Positions 1 to 9,272 of a DNA stretch of 64,000 bases are shown here, one piece after another; the first letter of the stretch is position 1; each line of letters begins with the position of its first letter. Below the pieces are notes generated by a model. The model worked only from the letters and a program-made list of their open reading frames with translations. It had not been told where the DNA came from and did not search any database. Position numbers and translations under genes: made by a program. Origin of the DNA: Fluviicola sp. (lineage in GTDB: Bacteria > Bacteroidota > Bacteroidia > Flavobacteriales_D > Crocinitomicaceae). The stretch covers positions 1 through 64,000 of the forward strand of contig JARWZO010000019.1 in assembly GCA_029866325.1 (NCBI GenBank). Reading direction: 5' to 3'.

Positions 1-222
1 TTCCATTTTGTTGGTGAAGGCTCGCCATGGCGGGCTATTCGTAATAAATTGTACACAATATGTCATTCGTTTATTCGTGGGAAAAATACTCAGTACGTCA
101 AATTCTACTAGGGTTGTGCGTTTAAATAGGAAATCACCCCTTGAGGAGGGATTGACGCTTACGCCGAAGCTTCAGCGCAGGTGCTGAGGAGGTGACCATC
201 GGAAATCTTTTTGATCTGTAAA
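1..222. other. Intergenic, no gene recognised
   Basis: No open frame with a credible start or recognisable protein is seen on either strand. The stretch 138-195 is rich in short GAGG/CACC words, as in other spacers of this window, but I cannot assign it to a defined element. It may hold the downstream region of the lipoprotein gene that follows on the minus strand. Confidence 0.5.
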
Positions 223-699
223 TCACTTATTCGCCTTCCGCCATTCTTCCAATGTGAGTTCTTGATCTTCTACGACATCATAGTAGCGGATGCTATAATC
301 AGGATAAATATGAAACTCGTAGTAAGTAGCGTACGATTCTCCGTTGTCTTCGGCAACCGTAACACCATAATATTCCTGATCGTCTGACGGTTCTGAGGAA
401 ATTCGGGTGCTCAATCCACGCTTATTCTTCGTTTTCTTGCGGATGGAAGCATCGAGATCAATGACTTCGGGCAAAGCCCAGATTTTAGCTGTTACTTTAT
501 CTTCTGACGCCTCTTTTCGTTCAGCAGGAGTCTTGGCAGGTTGTGCTTCTTGCTTGGATTGATCTTCTTCCAAAACAGGGTTTTCAGTCGTTTCTTTTTC
601 CTGCGGAACAGTTGTTTCAGAAGCTGTTTTTTCGGATGATTCACCGCATGAGGCAACGATCAAAACTGCAGAGACTAAAATCGGATAATGAATGCGCAT
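223..699 (-). CDS. Hypothetical lipoprotein, 158 aa
   Basis: The protein begins with a short charged segment and hydrophobic stretch ending in a lipobox (V-A-S-C, Cys18), so it should be lipidated and attached to a membrane. Residues 20-70 are a Glu/Gln/Lys/Thr-rich low-complexity linker. The C-terminal 90 residues look globular, with many Tyr and acidic residues (EYYGV around 110, then a YYEFHIYP segment). I do not recognise a family. It stands alone: the next gene on the same strand is more than 500 bp upstream across a non-coding repeat cluster. The lipoprotein call is firm from the signal; the function is unknown. Confidence 0.75.
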   Translation of the reverse strand: MRIHYPILVSAVLIVASCGESSEKTASETTVPQEKETTENPVLEEDQSKQEAQPAKTPAERKEASEDKVTAKIWALPEVIDLDASIRKKTKNKRGLSTRISSEPSDDQEYYGVTVAEDNGESYATYYEFHIYPDYSIRYYDVVEDQELTLEEWRKANK

Positions 700-1274
700 A
701 AAACTTTTTTGGTTGGTTGAAGTTAGGGAATAAAGCCTTACGGCAAAATAGCAAAAGGAAAATAACTATTTCTAACCTACTTTTTCATTGCCAAAAAGTA
801 GGCAAAAGGCAGTCGCGGCAAACCGTTCGTTCCATTAGCAGATCGTTCGCTAATTTTCTTAAACTCCTCGTCGTTCCTCCTCGTCAAACAAACAGAAAAT
901 CTACGCTCACTCCTGCATGGAACCTCGCACTCTATTGCAAAGCGACAAGGATATCTCTTCGATTATTTAAGATTAAGTAAACCTATTTTAGAACCGACAT
1001 CTCTAATGGCATTAAGTAATGATCGTAAGAGAACAAGGTGTAGTTAAGCGTGATCGAGGCCCTGTTTGAGCTCAACCATCGGCTTGTTTTGCGAAACAAG
1101 CCGTGAATGGTGTTTGCGAGTTGGGTTGAGATAGTTTAACAAACCGTAGTTCTCAAGATCGGAACTTACGGCCTTGATTTTTTGCATACCTACCTCCTTG
1201 TCCCGTCCGCCAACCGCGGACAACAAGTCGTCTTCATGAGCAGAGCTCATTCTTTATCAAGAAAAAAGTATGAG
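700..1274. repeat. Non-coding repeat cluster with hairpins
   Basis: No believable gene lies here; the short open frames have compositions unlike proteins. A perfect 10-bp-stem hairpin lies at 776-802 (CCTACTTTTT pairing with AAAAAGTAGG) and another at 1080-1103 (CGGCTTGTTT pairing with AAACAAGCCG, loop TGCG). The segment 1044-1275 ends in an AAGAAAAAAGTA motif. From memory, intergenic repeats with AAAAAGTAGGCAAAA and ACGGCCTTGATTTTTTG words recur through Bacteroidota genomes; that recollection was not checked. Most likely a dispersed intergenic repeat family. Confidence 0.4.
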
Positions 1275-1970
1275 TCATTTCTCCCATTCCTCTTCCAAAA
1301 TCCATTTTCGTACCATTTCTTTGTCGAGAATACGACCGATAACGCGGTATTCCGATGCAGACAACGGATTTTTACTATCCAAATTTTCCGACTTCACACC
1401 TTCTTTCGGGTTGTAGTAACTGGCATGAACAAACTGGAGTTTTTTACCGCGTTTGTACACAAATCCTACGTGGCTATCCAAACCAACCACATACAAACCA
1501 TCTTCACGTTCCTGAAAATAGGTTTTTACTTTTTCAATCGACGCGCCGCTGTAGCGTTTGATATCGGTAGTCATGCGTTTGATGTAATACTCGGAAGCCT
1601 GTTGTGCCCAATAAACACGCGGGATCTTAAATCCGGCATCGGTTAAAACGGTCGTGATGAAATAGCCGCAAGCAATTTTCCCTTCGTGGGGCGTTCGAGT
1701 AGTTCCGTTAAAATCCCATTCGGTTCCGTACCAATGATTAAAAAAATCGGTGGTGATGGTGGTTAATAAATAATCCTGTGCAGCTTCAATGATGGAATCG
1801 CGTTTGGTACTATCTGCTTTTTGATAGGCAGCTTTGATCTCCGTTTGTTTCTTCTTTACCTGGGCAATGAGCTCCGGATAGGTTTCTTTCAGCACAATAC
1901 CTGATTCAGCCGACTGAACCTGGCAACTAATTAAGAGTAGTGATACGAAAAGAATCAAACTGAATTTCAT
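1275..1970 (-). CDS. Lipoprotein with NlpC/P60- or CHAP-like papain fold
   Basis: 231 aa. The lipobox L-I-S-C (Cys16) predicts membrane attachment on the periplasmic side. Around residue 100 the motif ACGYF places Cys101 at the start of a helix, as for the catalytic Cys of NlpC/P60 and related papain-fold hydrolases. His167 (DSHVGFVY) and His182 (VHAS) follow at spacings that suit the catalytic His and a third polar residue. The family normally cleaves peptidoglycan stem peptides or amide bonds; the substrate here is not evident. Residues 30-70 are a charged helical segment. It lies downstream of dnaK on the same strand but the dnaK terminator separates them, so it is probably its own unit. 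Confidence 0.55.
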   Translation of the reverse strand: MKFSLILFVSLLLISCQVQSAESGIVLKETYPELIAQVKKKQTEIKAAYQKADSTKRDSIIEAAQDYLLTTITTDFFNHWYGTEWDFNGTTRTPHEGKIACGYFITTVLTDAGFKIPRVYWAQQASEYYIKRMTTDIKRYSGASIEKVKTYFQEREDGLYVVGLDSHVGFVYKRGKKLQFVHASYYNPKEGVKSENLDSKNPLSASEYRVIGRILDKEMVRKWILEEEWEK

Positions 1971-2015
1971 AGACGGTTTTTGTTATTCATTAACGCTGAT
2001 ATTTCCGAAAGTAAC

Positions 2016-2050
2016 AAAAAAATCCCTTGTCCGGAAATGAACAAGGGATT
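2016..2050 (-). terminator. Rho-independent terminator of dnaK
   Basis: A 10-bp perfect stem (AATCCCTTGT pairing with ACAAGGGATT, loop of 10) followed on the minus strand by a run of T lies about 20 bp after the dnaK stop codon. Confidence 0.85.
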
Positions 2051-2070
2051 CTCTTTTATCTATTAACTAC

Positions 2071-3975
2071 TTATTTTTTCTCGTCAACTTCTTCGAAATC
2101 AACATCGGTTACTTCGTCTTGCGCGTTTCCTTGCGCTTGTTCACCTGCTCCGGCATCTGCACCACCACCTGCGTTAGCAGCGTTGTACATTTCCTGAGAA
2201 GCTGCTTGGAATACATTGTTCAAACGCTCCATTGCCGCTTCAAGGTTCGCCGTGTTTTTAGCGTCGAATTCCGTTTTCAAAGCTGCCAATGCATCTTCGA
2301 TCGGTTGTTTTTTATCAGCAGGAATTTTATCTCCATACTCTTTCAACTGACGTTCTGTTTGAAAGATCAATGAATCGGCTTTGTTCAACAACTCAACCTC
2401 ATCACGACGTTTTTTATCCGCATCTGCATTTGCTTCCGCTTCAGCTTTCATACGTTTAATTTCGTCGTCGCTCAAACCTGAAGAAGCTTCAATTTTGATC
2501 GACTGCTCTTTTCCGGTTCCTTTGTCTTTCGCAGAGATGTGCATGATACCGTTGGCATCAACGTCGAATGTTACTTCGATTTGCGGCTCACCACGACGAG
2601 CAGGTGGAATGTCAGTCAATTGAAAACGACCCAATGTACGGTTATCCGTAGCCATCGGACGCTCACCTTGCAATACGTGAATGTCTACTGCAGGTTGGTT
2701 ATCTGCTGCTGTTGAGAATGTTTCCGATTTTTTGGTCGGGATAGTTGTGTTTGACTCGATCAATTTGGTAAACACACCACCCATTGTTTCAATTCCTAAC
2801 GACAATGGAATAACGTCTAACAAAAGAACGTCTTTCACTTCACCTGTCAATACACCACCTTGAATGGCTGCACCAACTGCTACTACTTCATCAGGGTTTA
2901 CTCCTTTAGAAGGCGCTTTTCCGAAGAAACGTTGCACGGCATCCTGAATGATCGGAATACGTGTTGAACCACCTACCAAGATCACTTCGTTGATATCGCT
3001 TGTAGACAATCCTGCATTTTTCAAAGCCGAACGACAAGGAGCGATTGTACGCTCAACGATAGAAGAAATCAATTGCTCGAATTTAGAACGTTGCAATGTT
3101 CTCACTAAGTGTTTTGGAATTCCGTTTACCGGCATGATGTACGGCAAGTTGATTTCCGTAGAAGTGGTTGAAGACAATTCGATTTTCGCTTTTTCAGCAG
3201 CTTCTTTCAAACGTTGCAAAGCCATCGGATCTTTACGCAAATCCAATCCTTCTTCAGCGTTGAACTCTTCTGCCAACCAGTTAATGATCGCGTCATCCAC
3301 ATCATCACCACCTAAGTGAGTGTCACCGTCTGTAGACAATACTTCAAATACACCGTCACCCAATTCAAGGATAGAAACGTCATGTGTACCACCACCGAAG
3401 TCGAAAACAACGATTTTTTGGTCGATTCCTTTTTTATCCAATCCGTAAGCTAAAGCTGCTGCTGTAGGCTCGTTGATGATACGTTTCACAGTCAAACCTG
3501 CAATTTCGCCGGCTTCTTTTGTCGCCTGACGTTGTGCATCGTTGAAGTAAGCAGGCACTGTTACAACAGCTTCTGTTACTTCATGTCCAAGATAATCCTC
3601 AGCAGTTTTCTTCATTTTCTGAAGAATCATGGCAGAAATTTCTTGTGGTGAATATAAACGACCGTCGATGTCTACACGCGGTGTGTTGTTATCTCCTTTT
3701 ACAACCGAGTACGGTACGCGCTCAGATTCTTTCTTCACTTCGTCATACGATGAACCCATGAAGCGTTTGATGGAGTAGATAGTTTTTGTCGGATTGGTAA
3801 TTGCCTGACGTTTTGCAGGATCCCCTACTTTACGCTCGCCACCTTCAACGAAGGCTACGACAGAAGGAGTTGTACGTTTACCTTCAGAATTGGTGATTAC
3901 TACAGGCTCGTTACCTTCCATAACCGAAACACACGAGTTGGTGGTTCCTAAGTCAATTCCTATTATTTTTCCCAT
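2071..3975 (-). CDS. dnaK: Molecular chaperone DnaK (Hsp70)
   Basis: 634 aa, very close to the usual 635-640. DnaK is the ATP-dependent Hsp70 that binds exposed hydrophobic peptide segments and cycles with DnaJ and GrpE, both present at 31-33 kb. The N-terminal ATPase domain opens with [11 protein letters not shown] (phosphate 1 loop) and has the [11 protein letters not shown] phosphate 2 region and the GGSTRIP adenosine motif; the substrate-binding domain follows from about residue 390, and the tail ends in EEVDEKK, as in other DnaK. I chose the ATG at 3975 over an upstream in-frame ATG at 3999 because conserved sequence begins there and the sigma-54-like promoter would leave almost no leader for the longer form. 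Transcribed alone. Confidence 0.97.
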   Translation of the reverse strand: MGKIIGIDLGTTNSCVSVMEGNEPVVITNSEGKRTTPSVVAFVEGGERKVGDPAKRQAITNPTKTIYSIKRFMGSSYDEVKKESERVPYSVVKGDNNTPRVDIDGRLYSPQEISAMILQKMKKTAEDYLGHEVTEAVVTVPAYFNDAQRQATKEAGEIAGLTVKRIINEPTAAALAYGLDKKGIDQKIVVFDFGGGTHDVSILELGDGVFEVLSTDGDTHLGGDDVDDAIINWLAEEFNAEEGLDLRKDPMALQRLKEAAEKAKIELSSTTSTEINLPYIMPVNGIPKHLVRTLQRSKFEQLISSIVERTIAPCRSALKNAGLSTSDINEVILVGGSTRIPIIQDAVQRFFGKAPSKGVNPDEVVAVGAAIQGGVLTGEVKDVLLLDVIPLSLGIETMGGVFTKLIESNTTIPTKKSETFSTAADNQPAVDIHVLQGERPMATDNRTLGRFQLTDIPPARRGEPQIEVTFDVDANGIMHISAKDKGTGKEQSIKIEASSGLSDDEIKRMKAEAEANADADKKRRDEVELLNKADSLIFQTERQLKEYGDKIPADKKQPIEDALAALKTEFDAKNTANLEAAMERLNNVFQAASQEMYNAANAGGGADAGAGEQAQGNAQDEVTDVDFEEVDEKK

Positions 3976-4013
3976 GTTAGTGATTTTTTCGTTTTTCAAA
4001 TTTCCTTTCTTTA

Positions 4014-4029
4014 GTCAATCATTGTGCCA
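4014..4029 (-). promoter_or_regulatory. Sigma-54-like promoter of dnaK
   Basis: On the minus strand the sequence TGGCACAATGATTGAC matches the -24/-12 layout of RpoN promoters (GG, ten bases, then GA where the consensus has GC). It lies about 40 bp before the chosen ATG. The same TGGCA-N6-TTGAC arrangement precedes grpE at 32900-32915. Assignment to sigma-54 is inference. Confidence 0.5.
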
Positions 4030-4092
4030 TGGAGAAAACACGACACTTAGCTGACAGAATGGTCTGCTTAAAGGTACGAAAGCGTCAATTAG

Positions 4093-4158
4093 CTGTCGAA
4101 ATGACAGGAAAACCGGAAATAGCCTGACAGGAAAATCGTTCCATGACACTGACAGTGT
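4093..4158. promoter_or_regulatory. Palindromic TGTC/GACA sites upstream of dnaK
   Basis: Three inverted repeats: CTGTC-GAAAT-GACAG at 4093-4107, CCTGACAGG at 4123-4131, and ACACTGTCAGTGT (either strand) at 4146-4158. They lie 65-130 bp upstream of the sigma-54-like promoter, where enhancer-binding activators usually bind. A related palindrome precedes grpE. Confidence 0.45.
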
Positions 4159-4170
4159 GTCTGAGAAGAT

Positions 4171-5709
4171 TTATTCCATTGCCTTTTGTTTTCCGTGAAA
4201 GAAGATGTAATAGACCGGAATTCCGACCAACACCAAAATGATGCTTCCTGCCGTGTCTTCAAACGTAAACAACGTGAGGCTTACGCAAATAAGCACAGCA
4301 AACACGAGGTACAAAAACGGAACCACCGGATAACCGAATGCTTTGTATGGTCTGTGGGCATTTGGCATAGTACGGCGCAATTTGAATAACCCGGCAATGG
4401 TAACAATGTAAAATACCATGGAACCGAAAGTCGCAAATTTGATCAGAATGTTATACGATCCTGAGAAACACAAGAGTATTGCCCAAATTCCCTGAATCCA
4501 CATAGCCCAAGCAGGCACTCCGAAACGATTCAGCGAATTTGCCTTTTTGAAAAACAATCCTTCCTTCGACATGGCATAAAACAAGCGCGAACCAGCCATA
4601 ATCAGTCCGTTGTTGCATCCGAAAGTCGAAATCATAATCAGAATAGCCATCAATATATTGGCGATGTTTCCGAACAACATGAATGCGGCTGAAGTTCCAA
4701 CACGACCAGAACTTGCAAATTGAATTCCGGCGGCCTCAACCGATTCTCTTGTATAGGCAATATCTGTGGCTTGTGGTGTTCCGGTCAACGGCAACAATCC
4801 CAAATAAGCCACATTGGCAAGAATGTATAAAATGGTAACGATGAATGTTCCCAAGAATAACGAACGAGGCAAGTTGCGTTCCGGATTGCGAATATCTCCG
4901 GCAATAAACGTTACATTGTTCCATGCATCGCTCGAAAAAAGCGAATTGATAATGGTGGTGGAAATAGCGATCGCCAAGGCAATGGGTAATAAATCAACAA
5001 TTCCGGTGACTTTTCCGTCAACAACGCTGGTTTTGCTGGCATCCCACATATTGGTGAAATTCTCACCGAAATACCCGCTGCTAATACCAACAGCGATACC
5101 AGCTACAATCAACACCAACAAGGCAATGAGTTTGGAACTGGTGAAAATAGCCTGAACAATTTTTCCATATTGAATGCCGCGCGTGTTCAGTAATGTCAGC
5201 AACAAAATGATGACAGCTCCTACGATATTCGCTCCGTTGATTTCGACATTCGCATACGAAAAGAGTACCTTCTCTACTAAAACAGGGAAAAACACACCGA
5301 GAAACTTACCGAAAGCAACTCCCACAGCAGCAATTACACCTGTTTGAATCACGGTAAAAACGGTCCAACCATACAAAAACGAAGGCAATTTCCCCCACGC
5401 TTCTTTGATGTACACAAACTGTCCGCCGGCTTTGGGAAACATGGCCGCCAACTCACCGTAACTCAATGCACCGAAGAGCGTGATTACACCGGTAAGTAAC
5501 CAAGTAACCAATAACCAACCGGAACTTCCTAAATCGCGGGCCATGTCTGAGGTTACCAAAAAGATTCCCGATCCGATCATACTTCCAGCCACGAGGAAAG
5601 TGGCATCCAATAATCCGAGTGGTTTTTTGGATGTGTCTTCGGTCGCGGTTACTTCCTGATCGATCGAATGATCCAAGGGCGAACTGTTGTGCGTATCATT
5701 TTGTTCCAT
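4171..5709 (-). CDS. Amino-acid permease, APC superfamily
   Basis: 512 aa with about 12 hydrophobic membrane segments after a polar 30-residue N-terminal tail. The first segment carries the APC motif SMIGSGIFLV, whose unwound helix binds the amino-acid backbone, and the second-third region has GELAAMFPKAGGQFVY, typical of LAT/GABA-type permeases. It should sit in the inner membrane and move an amino acid with or against protons or another amino acid; specificity cannot be read. It lies 62 bp downstream of a second, distantly related permease, with a terminator between them, so the two are probably separately controlled. Confidence 0.85.
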   Translation of the reverse strand: MEQNDTHNSSPLDHSIDQEVTATEDTSKKPLGLLDATFLVAGSMIGSGIFLVTSDMARDLGSSGWLLVTWLLTGVITLFGALSYGELAAMFPKAGGQFVYIKEAWGKLPSFLYGWTVFTVIQTGVIAAVGVAFGKFLGVFFPVLVEKVLFSYANVEINGANIVGAVIILLLTLLNTRGIQYGKIVQAIFTSSKLIALLVLIVAGIAVGISSGYFGENFTNMWDASKTSVVDGKVTGIVDLLPIALAIAISTTIINSLFSSDAWNNVTFIAGDIRNPERNLPRSLFLGTFIVTILYILANVAYLGLLPLTGTPQATDIAYTRESVEAAGIQFASSGRVGTSAAFMLFGNIANILMAILIMISTFGCNNGLIMAGSRLFYAMSKEGLFFKKANSLNRFGVPAWAMWIQGIWAILLCFSGSYNILIKFATFGSMVFYIVTIAGLFKLRRTMPNAHRPYKAFGYPVVPFLYLVFAVLICVSLTLFTFEDTAGSIILVLVGIPVYYIFFHGKQKAME

Positions 5710-5718
5710 AGCAATATA

Positions 5719-5754
5719 AAAAAAGTCCCGTCCGCCTAGACGGAACGAGACTTA
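5719..5754 (-). terminator. Terminator between the two permease genes
   Basis: On the minus strand a stem starting AAGTCTCG and ending CGGGACTT (one bulge, loop around TCTAGG) is followed by seven T. It lies just downstream of the 5772-7397 gene and before the next permease. Confidence 0.8.
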
Positions 5755-5771
5755 GTTGTATTAAAACAGGC

Positions 5772-7397
5772 TTATTCTTCCGTTTTTTCTATCTGCGAAG
5801 CCTCATCTTCCATCAACTCGTCTGGTTGATTTCTCAGGACACTGTGTTTGCGGCTATAGAGGAAGTAAATTAATAGTCCGATTACCATCCAAATACCTGC
5901 AACAGATAATGTTGTCAGATCAAGTGCTGCAATCATTGTCAAACAAACTAATATCCCTAAAATAGGAACCAAAGGAACGAATGGTGTTCTAAATGGACGA
6001 TGTAATTCAGGGTTTTTTCTACGCATTACCCAAATTCCAGCGCAAACAATTACAAAAGCAAAAAGAGTTCCAAACGAAGTTAAATCTCCAGCCACGCTTC
6101 CAGGAACAAATGCTGCAAAAGCACCAACCATCAAAAGCAAAATCATATTTGACTTGTAAGGTGTCTTAAATTTAGGATGTAATTCAGAGAACACTTTAGG
6201 TATCAAACCATCTTTCGACATTGAATAGAACACACGTGTTTGACCCATTAGCATAACCAGAATAACAGAAGAGAATCCTGCAAGAATTGCTATGGTAATA
6301 CTTGTGGCCAACCAGCCATAACCAGGCATGTATGTATTTACTGCATATGCGACGGAAGCTTCTTTTCCGGCCTTACCATATTCTGACCAATGTGCAACTC
6401 CAGTCAAAACATGAGCAAACAAAATGTAGAGAATGGTACAAATAATCAATGAACCCAAAATACCAATTGGCATATCGCGTTTCGGATTTTTAGCTTCTTG
6501 CGCAGCCGTTGATACAGCATCAAAACCAATGAATGCAAAAAACACGATTGCAGCACCACCAAGTACTCCTCCCCAACCCCATTTAAATACACCTTCATGT
6601 TCAGCTACACCTTCTGGTATTAAATATGGAGTATGATTAGCAGGATTAATGTACTGCCATCCAATTGCAATGAAAATCAATACGATAGACACTTTAATAA
6701 ACACCATTATTGCATTAATAAATGCTGATTCCTGTGTTCCTTTAATAAGTAAGAGAGTCACTAATAACAACACACCAAATGCTGGAGCATTTAATATACC
6801 AGACGTTGTTGAAACCATCGATTTCAACTCTGTAGTTAACCCTTTTAATTGTGTATCACTCAAAACGAGTAAACCATTTTTAGCTTCTTTTGCCAATTCC
6901 TCAGGAAATTGGGTAATATTAGATTCGCCTATTACACGATTAACATGTTCGAATGGGGAATGGCACCATTCATAGGGGACCGCTCCTCCCAGCAAATTAT
7001 TGAGATACTCACTCCAAGCTATAGAGACTGTGGCTGCACCAAGCGCATACTCCATTACTAATGCCCAACCAATAATCCAAGCAACTATTTCACCTAATGT
7101 TGCGTATGAATAAGTATAGGCACTACCAGCAATTGGAATGGTAGAGGCAAACTCAGCGTAACACAATCCAGCAAATGCACAACCTATAGCGGCAATTGCA
7201 AAAGATAATGTAACACCTGAACCGGCCGCTTCGGCGGAAGCTTTTGCAGTATTCACAAATAAACCGGCACCAATGATTGCACCAATTCCAAGCGCAATCA
7301 ACGACCAAGCGCCTAGTGTTTTTTTCAATCCTCCTTCGTTCGCAGCAGCTTCGCGCAACAACCCGGGAATCGACTTTTTCTTAAACAAGTTTGACAT
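5772..7397 (-). CDS. Amino-acid permease, APC superfamily (cationic amino-acid transporter type)
   Basis: 541 aa, about 12-14 membrane segments. The first helix has IGAIIGAGLFV and the following region EFASTIPIAGSAYTY, both characteristic of the CAT branch of APC permeases; an extended loop after helix 4 (residues ~145-205) is polar and probably extracytoplasmic. Length and motifs resemble bacterial YfnA/CAT-like carriers. Inner membrane, substrate not determinable, basic amino acids possible from family only. The tail (residues ~515-541) is acidic and cytoplasmic. Codon use is more AT-rich than in the neighbouring permease, though I have not measured it. Confidence 0.85.
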   Translation of the reverse strand: MSNLFKKKSIPGLLREAAANEGGLKKTLGAWSLIALGIGAIIGAGLFVNTAKASAEAAGSGVTLSFAIAAIGCAFAGLCYAEFASTIPIAGSAYTYSYATLGEIVAWIIGWALVMEYALGAATVSIAWSEYLNNLLGGAVPYEWCHSPFEHVNRVIGESNITQFPEELAKEAKNGLLVLSDTQLKGLTTELKSMVSTTSGILNAPAFGVLLLVTLLLIKGTQESAFINAIMVFIKVSIVLIFIAIGWQYINPANHTPYLIPEGVAEHEGVFKWGWGGVLGGAAIVFFAFIGFDAVSTAAQEAKNPKRDMPIGILGSLIICTILYILFAHVLTGVAHWSEYGKAGKEASVAYAVNTYMPGYGWLATSITIAILAGFSSVILVMLMGQTRVFYSMSKDGLIPKVFSELHPKFKTPYKSNMILLLMVGAFAAFVPGSVAGDLTSFGTLFAFVIVCAGIWVMRRKNPELHRPFRTPFVPLVPILGILVCLTMIAALDLTTLSVAGIWMVIGLLIYFLYSRKHSVLRNQPDELMEDEASQIEKTEE

Positions 7398-7554
7398 AGT
7401 TTTCTCAATTGAACCACCAAATATAAAAGGATTTGGTCTAGAATTAACAAATATTAGTACAATTCAACCATTTGCTTAATCTCATCCTATATACAATGTA
7501 ACAGCATTGCTCAGTTATCTTGTTACCTTAGTGCCGTCATCAAATTCAGATCGC

Positions 7555-9192
7555 ATGTGGATCTTTCGGTTCAGCCAACATCTCAGAAATATTTTCCGCT
7601 TACTAGCGATCATTTTTATCGTTGTCGGGCATTACCTACGTAATTGGTTCACAACCGGACCTTTACGAAATCTTTTTGATCGTAAGGGTACCAAACGAAT
7701 TTCGAGATCGGCACGCATGCGTCTGCTTATTGAAGACCTTGGACCCACTTTTATCAAATTCGGACAGATTTTGGCCGACCGACCCGATCTTGCTTCGGAA
7801 AGTTTGCGTCAGGAGTTAAAAAAATTACAAACTTCCGCTCGGCCATTTGAAGATTTAATTGCTATCAACATCATCGAGGGGGAATTGGGGCAGAATATCG
7901 AGCAGGTTTTTTCGGAATTCAACAGGAATCATATTGCTTCGGCTTCTATCGGGCAAATCTACCGCGGTACGCTTTTAACGGGCGAACAAGTTGTATTGAA
8001 GGTTCAGCGCCCTGGAATTAAGCAGAAAATAAAACTGGATTTGATCCTCCTTCAGTTGTTTGCGAAAAAACTGCAACGCGATTACCCTGAACTTAACACC
8101 TTTAACATTGCGAAATTCATTGACGACTTCGGTGATATTATCATGAAGGAACTCGATTTCACAAATGAAGTTTCCAATATGTTGCGTTTAAACAACATGT
8201 TCAAAGATGATGATCGCTGCCATATTCCGATTGTGTACAATAAGTTTTGTACCCAACGCTTGTTGGTGATGGAATTTATTGAAGGCGAGAGTCCTGATCA
8301 TTTGGATGCCTTGAAAGAGAAAGGTTATTCGCCGCAAATTATTGCTGAAAACGGCGTGAATATCATTCTTACAATGGTCTTGAGATATGGGTTCTTTCAT
8401 GCCGATCCGCATCCGGGAAATATTTTCATTCGCGGAAACAACCAAATTGTGTTGATCGATCATGGAATGTGCGCGTCATTGAAACCGAAACAAATTGGTG
8501 GTTTGGTGGACTTTCTCATCGGATTTGCAGACAAAAAACCGCATAAAATTGCCAAAGCATTGTTGAATCTCACGGAAGTACAGAACTTTCGCGAAATGGA
8601 AAACCTCGAATTCGATATTCAGGAACTGATTGAAAAGTACAGCTACATGAATTACGGTCAGGTGGATATCTCCGGATTATTCAATGACACGTTTAAAGTG
8701 ATGATTCGCTACGAAATCAAGATTCCTTCGAGCATTTACATGCTTTTGAAAACGCTCATCACGATTCAGAACCTGGCAGAAATGCTGGAGGCCAAAATTT
8801 CGTTGGTCGACATGATTCGTCCGTATGCAAAAGAAAAAATCAAGGAACGATTCAGTTGGGAGAATATCAAATCAACTATTATCAACTCTGCCGAAGATTA
8901 TTTGTATCTGTTCACAACAATGCCCAAAGACATTCGTCAGATCGTTACCGATTTTAAAACACACGGACTACAGCACAAAATTACCTTTGGCGATAAAGGC
9001 ACCAATAACAAAGATATTCGTGGTCATATCTACCGATTGGGCGTCATTCTATTGATTGGTTTCATGCTTTTGTGCGCAACCTTACTCATGATCAAAGAAC
9101 CGAATCCGGGAGCGTTCACCAATTTCTTCTTTTATTCAACCATTACTATTTCAACGTGGGTGTTGATCAGGATGGTGATGCGGACGAATTGA
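7555..9192 (+). CDS. UbiB/ABC1 (AarF) family protein kinase-like protein
   Basis: 545 aa from the ATG at 7555; a longer frame would need TTG at 7507 and adds an unlikely peptide. This family has a protein-kinase-like fold with ATPase activity and supports isoprenoid quinone synthesis in many bacteria. Visible motifs are the KxGQ-type FIKFGQILADRPD near residue 85, the alanine-rich nucleotide loop SASIGQIYRG, the lysine in VVLKVQRPG, the catalytic-loop equivalent FHADPHPGNIFI and the metal-binding LIDHGMC. Two hydrophobic helices at the C terminus (about 500-545) anchor it in the inner membrane, as in UbiB. It probably acts in menaquinone metabolism in this group, but that is inference. Confidence 0.85.
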   Translation: MWIFRFSQHLRNIFRLLAIIFIVVGHYLRNWFTTGPLRNLFDRKGTKRISRSARMRLLIEDLGPTFIKFGQILADRPDLASESLRQELKKLQTSARPFEDLIAINIIEGELGQNIEQVFSEFNRNHIASASIGQIYRGTLLTGEQVVLKVQRPGIKQKIKLDLILLQLFAKKLQRDYPELNTFNIAKFIDDFGDIIMKELDFTNEVSNMLRLNNMFKDDDRCHIPIVYNKFCTQRLLVMEFIEGESPDHLDALKEKGYSPQIIAENGVNIILTMVLRYGFFHADPHPGNIFIRGNNQIVLIDHGMCASLKPKQIGGLVDFLIGFADKKPHKIAKALLNLTEVQNFREMENLEFDIQELIEKYSYMNYGQVDISGLFNDTFKVMIRYEIKIPSSIYMLLKTLITIQNLAEMLEAKISLVDMIRPYAKEKIKERFSWENIKSTIINSAEDYLYLFTTMPKDIRQIVTDFKTHGLQHKITFGDKGTNNKDIRGHIYRLGVILLIGFMLLCATLLMIKEPNPGAFTNFFFYSTITISTWVLIRMVMRTN

Positions 9193-9272
9193 GATACAAA
9201 TTCCTAAAAAAAGTTCTGAATCGTTTCTTTCATTACCTTCAACTTCAATTTAATTCCTAAAATCAGTTAACC

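Noticed and set aside
717-980. 87-codon open frame on the plus strand
   Set aside because: Basic, serine-rich composition and overlap with a hairpin repeat; no start context. Treated as non-coding.
1044-1250. 68-codon open frame on the minus strand
   Set aside because: It coincides with a hairpin-bearing intergenic repeat and has no signature of a real protein.
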